DNA of 9,471 nucleotides from Fidelibacterota bacterium UBA1134 (GTDB taxonomy: Bacteria; Fidelibacterota; Marinisomatia; Marinisomatales; S15-B10), in assembly GCA_002311975.1 (NCBI GenBank), contig DCAL01000091.1, forward strand, positions 304 through 9,774, written 5' to 3'. The notes beneath the pieces are model-generated. The model did no database searches. It was given only the letters and a program-made list of their open reading frames with translations, and was not told the origin of the DNA. A program made the position numbers and the translations under genes. Shown here one piece after another: positions 6,519 to 9,471 of the stretch (the stretch's first letter is position 1; the number at the start of each line of letters is the position of its first letter).

Positions 6519-7367
6519 ATGTCCCGTCTGCTAGACCTCCTCTTGAAGCTCGGCAAAGTTGACAGACGCGTCATCTTCCTTCTGATTGCCCTTGCAGTCT
6601 TGCTTCCCCTTCTCAATCCCATTGGACTGACGGTAGAACCGACTTCGACCACCATTAAAGTATTCAAAGCGATCGAGGCGATTCCCGAAGGAGGACGGAT
6701 TATGATCTCATTTGACTACGATCCCTCTTCAAAACCGGAGATGCACCCAATTGCCGTCGCTGTCCTGTATCACGCCTTCAGGAAGAATCTTAAGGTTTAT
6801 ATGCCTTGTCTCTGGCCGGGAGGCCCCTTCATGGCGAATGATGTTCTGAAACTTTCAGGCGCTGACGAGATGGGGAAGGTCTATGGGGAAGATTATGTTC
6901 TCCTCGGATTCAGGCCGGGATTCGAAGCTGTCATAAAAGGCATTGCCAGCAACATCCGGTATCTTTACAGCGTGGATGCCTCCAATACTCTCATTGATGA
7001 GATCCCCATGATGGACGGCATCCGAAACTTGAAGGATTTCGATTTTCTCTTTACTGTGTCGGCAGGATATCCCGGTGCCATCGAGTGGGTACAGTACGGG
7101 AGTGATCCAACCGGAATTCCCATGTCATCGGGGAATACTTCCATTCAGGTGAATGAAGTGATTCCTTACGTCAATACGGGGCAGATGATCGGCCTCATTG
7201 CGGGAATGCCGGGCGCGGCTGAATATGAGACGCTCCTTGGACGCAAGGGGATGGGACTGGCAGGCATGGACGCACAGTCCGTGGCACACGTTGTCATTAT
7301 CCTTTTCATCATCTTCGGCAACTTCACTTACTACATTGAACGCCAGCGGGCGAAGAAGAGATACTAG
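6519..7367 (+). CDS. Globular domain held between two membrane helices
   Basis: The frame extends upstream to 6390, but I choose ATG 6519: GGGAG at 6504-6508 precedes it, it is two bases after the previous stop, and the extra 43 residues would be out-of-frame overlap with poor composition. The resulting 282-residue product has a helix at about 18-36 and another at about 254-270. The 215 residues between look like an alpha/beta fold: GGRIMISFDYDPSSKPEMHP (58-77), a helix (IAVAVLYHAFRKN, 78-90), a strand (KVYMPCLWPGG), then KLSGADEMGKVYGEDYVLLGF (111-131). GQMIGLIAGMPGAAEYE (221-237) precedes the last helix, and the end is basic (RQRAKKRY), fitting a cytoplasmic C-terminus. It is not a recognised enzyme to me. 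The helix-domain-helix plan is like that of the gene at 4609, so the two may form partner subunits on the same membrane face. Confidence 0.8.
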   Translation: MSRLLDLLLKLGKVDRRVIFLLIALAVLLPLLNPIGLTVEPTSTTIKVFKAIEAIPEGGRIMISFDYDPSSKPEMHPIAVAVLYHAFRKNLKVYMPCLWPGGPFMANDVLKLSGADEMGKVYGEDYVLLGFRPGFEAVIKGIASNIRYLYSVDASNTLIDEIPMMDGIRNLKDFDFLFTVSAGYPGAIEWVQYGSDPTGIPMSSGNTSIQVNEVIPYVNTGQMIGLIAGMPGAAEYETLLGRKGMGLAGMDAQSVAHVVIILFIIFGNFTYYIERQRAKKRY

Positions 7368-7375
7368 GGGAGTGT

Positions 7376-7388
7376 GAGGCTGACCATG
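7376..7388 (+). promoter_or_regulatory. Ribosome site favouring ATG 7386 over GTG 7374
   Basis: GAGG at 7376-7379 lies six bases before ATG 7386. The alternative GTG at 7374 has AGGGGAG ending only a base or so upstream, too close for normal initiation. The ATG is therefore preferred and removes four residues from the longest frame. Confidence 0.55.
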
Positions 7389-8207
7389 GAGCTCTTCGGC
7401 GTCTGGATTGCAGTTTTCCTCACGTTCTGCATCTTCAGCTATCTGTATAAGGACAATCCCTTTTACAAGGCGGCGGAGCATATCTTCGTGGGCGTATCGG
7501 CGGGCTATTGGGTGGCGACCTACTTCTGGACGCAGATCCATCCGAATCTCTTCGGCAGGCTGTGGCCTCTGATAGGAGACGGCGAACAGCTTGGACTGAT
7601 CAAGCGAGGCTGGTACGGACTCTACAATATGGCAGGAATAATCCATCCCGGCATTTTTCCCGAAGGCGGAATTGACCGGGGACATGAATTCAATATCGTC
7701 TATCTGATTCCCCTTTTTCTCGGCATCTTCATGCTGCTGAGGATGTTCCCAAAGGTGGGATGGCTGGCGCGATGGTCCATGGCTTACGTAGTGGGGCTGG
7801 CATCGGGTCTAAGGATTTACGGCTTCCTGAACTCGAATATTGTGGCTCAGGTGCGCGGGGCGGCTGTACCTCTCTTTGACGGCTGGTTTACCGCCATCAG
7901 TTCCCTCATTATGATTATAGGCACCATGACAGGGCTGTTCTACTTTTTCTTTTCCAAGGAACATACGGGCGTATTCGGGAAGATTAGCCGCGTTGGCATC
8001 TACTTCCTGATGATCTCTTTCGGTGCCTCCTTCGGTTTCGCCGTCATGGGGCGAATCTCCCTCCTCATCGGACGATTCTACGACTTACTGGAGTTTAACA
8101 AGGCAGAGTATCATCATGCCACCTCGTGGGTTCTGGTGGGGATGGTCGCGCTGCTAGCGCTGTGGGCGTTTAAGAAGAGAGAGCAGACCGGCTCGCTAGA
8201 AAGTTAA
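7386..8207 (+). CDS. Approximately seven-helix integral membrane protein, last gene of the cluster
   Basis: The 273-residue product has hydrophobic helices at about 3-20, 31-49, 103-119, 127-146, 168-189, 201-222 and 248-262. After the first helix there is a distinctive motif, YKDNPFY (21-27), running into AEHIFVGVSAGYW (30-42), which looks conserved and may be the functional signature. A 50-residue polar loop (about 50-102) contains glycine- and aromatic-rich sequence with several histidines (H52, H87, H100). A second run of constrained residues is GLASGLRIYGFLNSN (137-151). I do not recognise a named family. It follows the preceding stop by 18 bases and ends with TAA at 8205-8207, 154 bases before the end of a convergent gene, so it closes the operon. 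Likely a membrane subunit paired with the multi-helix protein at 5482; function unknown. Confidence 0.8.
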   Translation: MELFGVWIAVFLTFCIFSYLYKDNPFYKAAEHIFVGVSAGYWVATYFWTQIHPNLFGRLWPLIGDGEQLGLIKRGWYGLYNMAGIIHPGIFPEGGIDRGHEFNIVYLIPLFLGIFMLLRMFPKVGWLARWSMAYVVGLASGLRIYGFLNSNIVAQVRGAAVPLFDGWFTAISSLIMIIGTMTGLFYFFFSKEHTGVFGKISRVGIYFLMISFGASFGFAVMGRISLLIGRFYDLLEFNKAEYHHATSWVLVGMVALLALWAFKKREQTGSLES

Positions 8208-8361
8208 AACTTCGACCTGAGGGATTGAGAGAAACCTGCAAGTTTTGGCTGAACTGGAAGGTTTGGGCCGGGATGAAATGGTTGCGAAGGACTTGGGAAT
8301 GATGTGCGGTATACTTCTCAGGGGGGGTCTGTCTATTGCATGCTGTGGATAGCTACTTGAT

Positions 8362-9315
8362 CTAAGTCTCCAACTGCAGTTCGCTCGAATCCACATAGAC
8401 TGAAAAGAAGTTCAGTGCGCGGAACTGATTGCACATAATTTCGGCGTAACGCTGAGAATAGAAGGGTCCGGCCAAATAGGCAAATCCGCCAGCCATCTGC
8501 CGCCCCTTCAGATCAGGCAATAGGGTGGGGATCGCCTCTTCCTGCTCCCTGTTCTGGGGAACCACTGTCACGTGAAAATGGCTGAAGTCTCCGTCCTCGT
8601 GCAGGTATTCCTTTATCATTCCCGTCAACTCTTCTAACACCTGTTCCTCTTCTGGAGAGACTTCCTCGTCGATATTGATCAGCATGTTGACGATATCGCT
8701 GAATTGGGAAACCTGATTTTCGGGAGGTGACGTGGCCAGATAGTCCGCAGTGTGCTGGCGGATTCGAAGGTAGTCCACTTCCGCTACTTTAGCCAGTTCT
8801 TCAACCACACCTTCCCAGGAGAATTCAATATCCCAGGAATCGGCAAACGTATCGATGAAGTCTTTTTCCTTCTCATCCAGATGCTTGTCAATGAGAGCGA
8901 TCTCTTTCAAGATCTGCATAATCTTTTCAGCACCGGAGGGGCGAAAAATGGAACGGGCCAGTTCTGTCACTTCACCTCTTTCATCTTTGATGTTGCCGCG
9001 CATGAGGCTGAAGAAACCTCGTCTGCGCTGCCCTTCCACCCAGAATCCGAGACCGATGAAAATCTGAAGTAAAGTAGCAAAAAACCAGAGAGATGCATCT
9101 ACAAATCCATGCCACTGCGCCACTAAAAGATAGTTGACGGAAAAAATACCGAGCGGGATGAGACCGGACAGTTTTCCCATGATGGAGATACTTTCCGCCA
9201 CCACCTTCTCGTGTTTGCGTTTCCACAGTTTATTCAGGGTGAGATACACTTCCGCCACGGTGAATACAAGGGCAAAATAGGCGAGAAAACTGATTACGGT
9301 GCGCAAAGACTCCAT
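8362..9315 (-). CDS. Three-helix membrane protein with TerB-like domain and SPOR-like tail
   Basis: The 317-residue product has three N-terminal membrane helices (about 7-27, 47-66 and 75-94). Residues about 126-238 form an all-helical domain of TerB/DjlA type, with two characteristic acidic turns: ALIDKHLDEKEKDFI (140-154) and LINIDEEVSPEEEQVL (202-217). The tail (about 246-310) resembles a SPOR-like beta-alpha-beta unit: FHVTVVPQ (247-254), then AGPFYSQRYAEIMCNQFRALNF starting near 282 and SVYVDS near 305. TerB-like domains are known from tellurite-resistance and membrane-stress proteins, and SPOR domains bind peptidoglycan or act in scaffolds, but no function is assigned here. No membrane helix separates the two domains, so they must lie on one side. 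AAGGAGG (complement of 9320-9326) is four bases before the ATG. It converges on the MutL cluster and is transcribed apart from it; the 8208-8361 gap has no convincing terminator. Confidence 0.75.
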   Translation of the reverse strand: MESLRTVISFLAYFALVFTVAEVYLTLNKLWKRKHEKVVAESISIMGKLSGLIPLGIFSVNYLLVAQWHGFVDASLWFFATLLQIFIGLGFWVEGQRRRGFFSLMRGNIKDERGEVTELARSIFRPSGAEKIMQILKEIALIDKHLDEKEKDFIDTFADSWDIEFSWEGVVEELAKVAEVDYLRIRQHTADYLATSPPENQVSQFSDIVNMLINIDEEVSPEEEQVLEELTGMIKEYLHEDGDFSHFHVTVVPQNREQEEAIPTLLPDLKGRQMAGGFAYLAGPFYSQRYAEIMCNQFRALNFFSVYVDSSELQLET

Positions 9316-9387
9316 AGTGCCTCCTTCAAGAAATTGATTTTAGGCATGTTTGGTGATAGTGGTATCATTGGAGAAGGGAGGATGCGT
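9316..9387. other. Divergent intergenic region
   Basis: These 72 bases separate the minus-strand TerB-like gene from the plus-strand gene starting at 9388 and should hold promoters for both. GGGAGG (9376-9381) is the ribosome site of the plus-strand gene. No -35/-10 pair close to the consensus stands out; the best plus-strand hexamers, TTGATT and TATCAT, are too far apart to be persuasive. Confidence 0.4.
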
Positions 9388-9471
9388 ATGCTTGCGCTCC
9401 CTTCGATTCTGAAAAATGATATCGGTCTCACCATCCTGTTACAGATTACAGCGGTAGCCGTAATGTATCAA
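9388..9471 (+). CDS. Start of an unidentified gene, 5' fragment
   Basis: An open frame begins at ATG 9388 with GGGAGG (9376-9381) six bases upstream and stays open for 28 codons to the window edge. An earlier in-frame ATG at 9382 directly abuts the ribosome site and is less likely. The fragment reads MLALPSILKNDIG, then a hydrophobic run LTILLQITAVAVMY, which looks like the beginning of a first membrane helix. Too little is visible to name a family. It is divergent from the TerB-like gene. Confidence 0.55.
   Translation, partial: MLALPSILKNDIGLTILLQITAVAVMYQ

Noticed and set aside
7125..7685. 186-codon minus-strand frame opposite the 6519 and 7386 genes
   Set aside because: It spans two coupled plus-strand genes with clear membrane helices and shows no domain pattern of its own.
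8201..8246. Inverted repeats AAGTT/AACTT and AAAACTT/AAGTTTT at the end of the cluster
   Set aside because: Stems are short and A/T-rich, one has a two-base loop and the other a 27-base loop, and there is no T-run, so they are not credible terminators.
8221..8352. Open plus-strand frame of 43 codons between the convergent genes, reading like ELEGLGRDEMVAKDLGMMCGI in its middle
   Set aside because: It looks faintly protein-like, but has no ATG near its start and no ribosome site; it could be a chance frame or a decayed remnant. Not supported as a gene.

Overview
The window looks like chromosomal DNA from an uncultured-type bacterium. Base composition is roughly balanced to slightly GC-rich by eye, start sites often carry Shine-Dalgarno sequences, and genes are tightly packed. 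Lineage cannot be fixed from sequence alone. The gene content and small degenerate intergenic repeats remind me of environmental candidate phyla such as Marinimicrobia-like or other FCB-group bacteria, but this is a weak impression from memory. No tRNA, rRNA, CRISPR array, insertion sequence or phage gene was seen.

Layout. Positions 1-195 hold the 3' end of a YbjQ-type protein whose DNA is clearly more AT-rich than the rest. After a 153-base gap with a small hairpin comes cdsA (349-1200, phosphatidate cytidylyltransferase). Nine bases later is a 606-residue MutL/GlmL-type ASKHA ATPase (1210-3030). A 143-base gap carrying an imperfect inverted repeat follows. Six more same-strand genes then run with almost no spacing: a soluble protein with a barrel-sandwich (lipoyl-like) region and a KOW/SH3-like tail (3174-4304), a 102-residue TTG-start protein (4301-4609), a membrane-anchored DUF6754-like protein (4609-5472), an approximately 8-helix membrane protein (5482-6516), a protein with a globular domain between two membrane helices (6519-7367) and an approximately 7-helix membrane protein (7386-8207). 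A convergent gene (8362-9315, minus strand) encodes three membrane helices, a TerB-like helical domain and a SPOR-like tail. A divergent gene begins at 9388 and runs off the window.

The main point of interest is the block 1210-8207. It has one ATPase of the family known as the glutamate mutase accessory protein, but no glutamate mutase or other B12 enzyme subunit lies beside it. Instead it sits with one soluble scaffold-like protein, one small protein and four membrane proteins, several of them joined by overlapping start and stop codons. I infer that these encode a membrane-associated complex that the MutL-type ATPase drives or maintains. Its substrate and function are unknown to me. CdsA may be co-transcribed with it, which would fit a membrane or envelope role but does not prove one.
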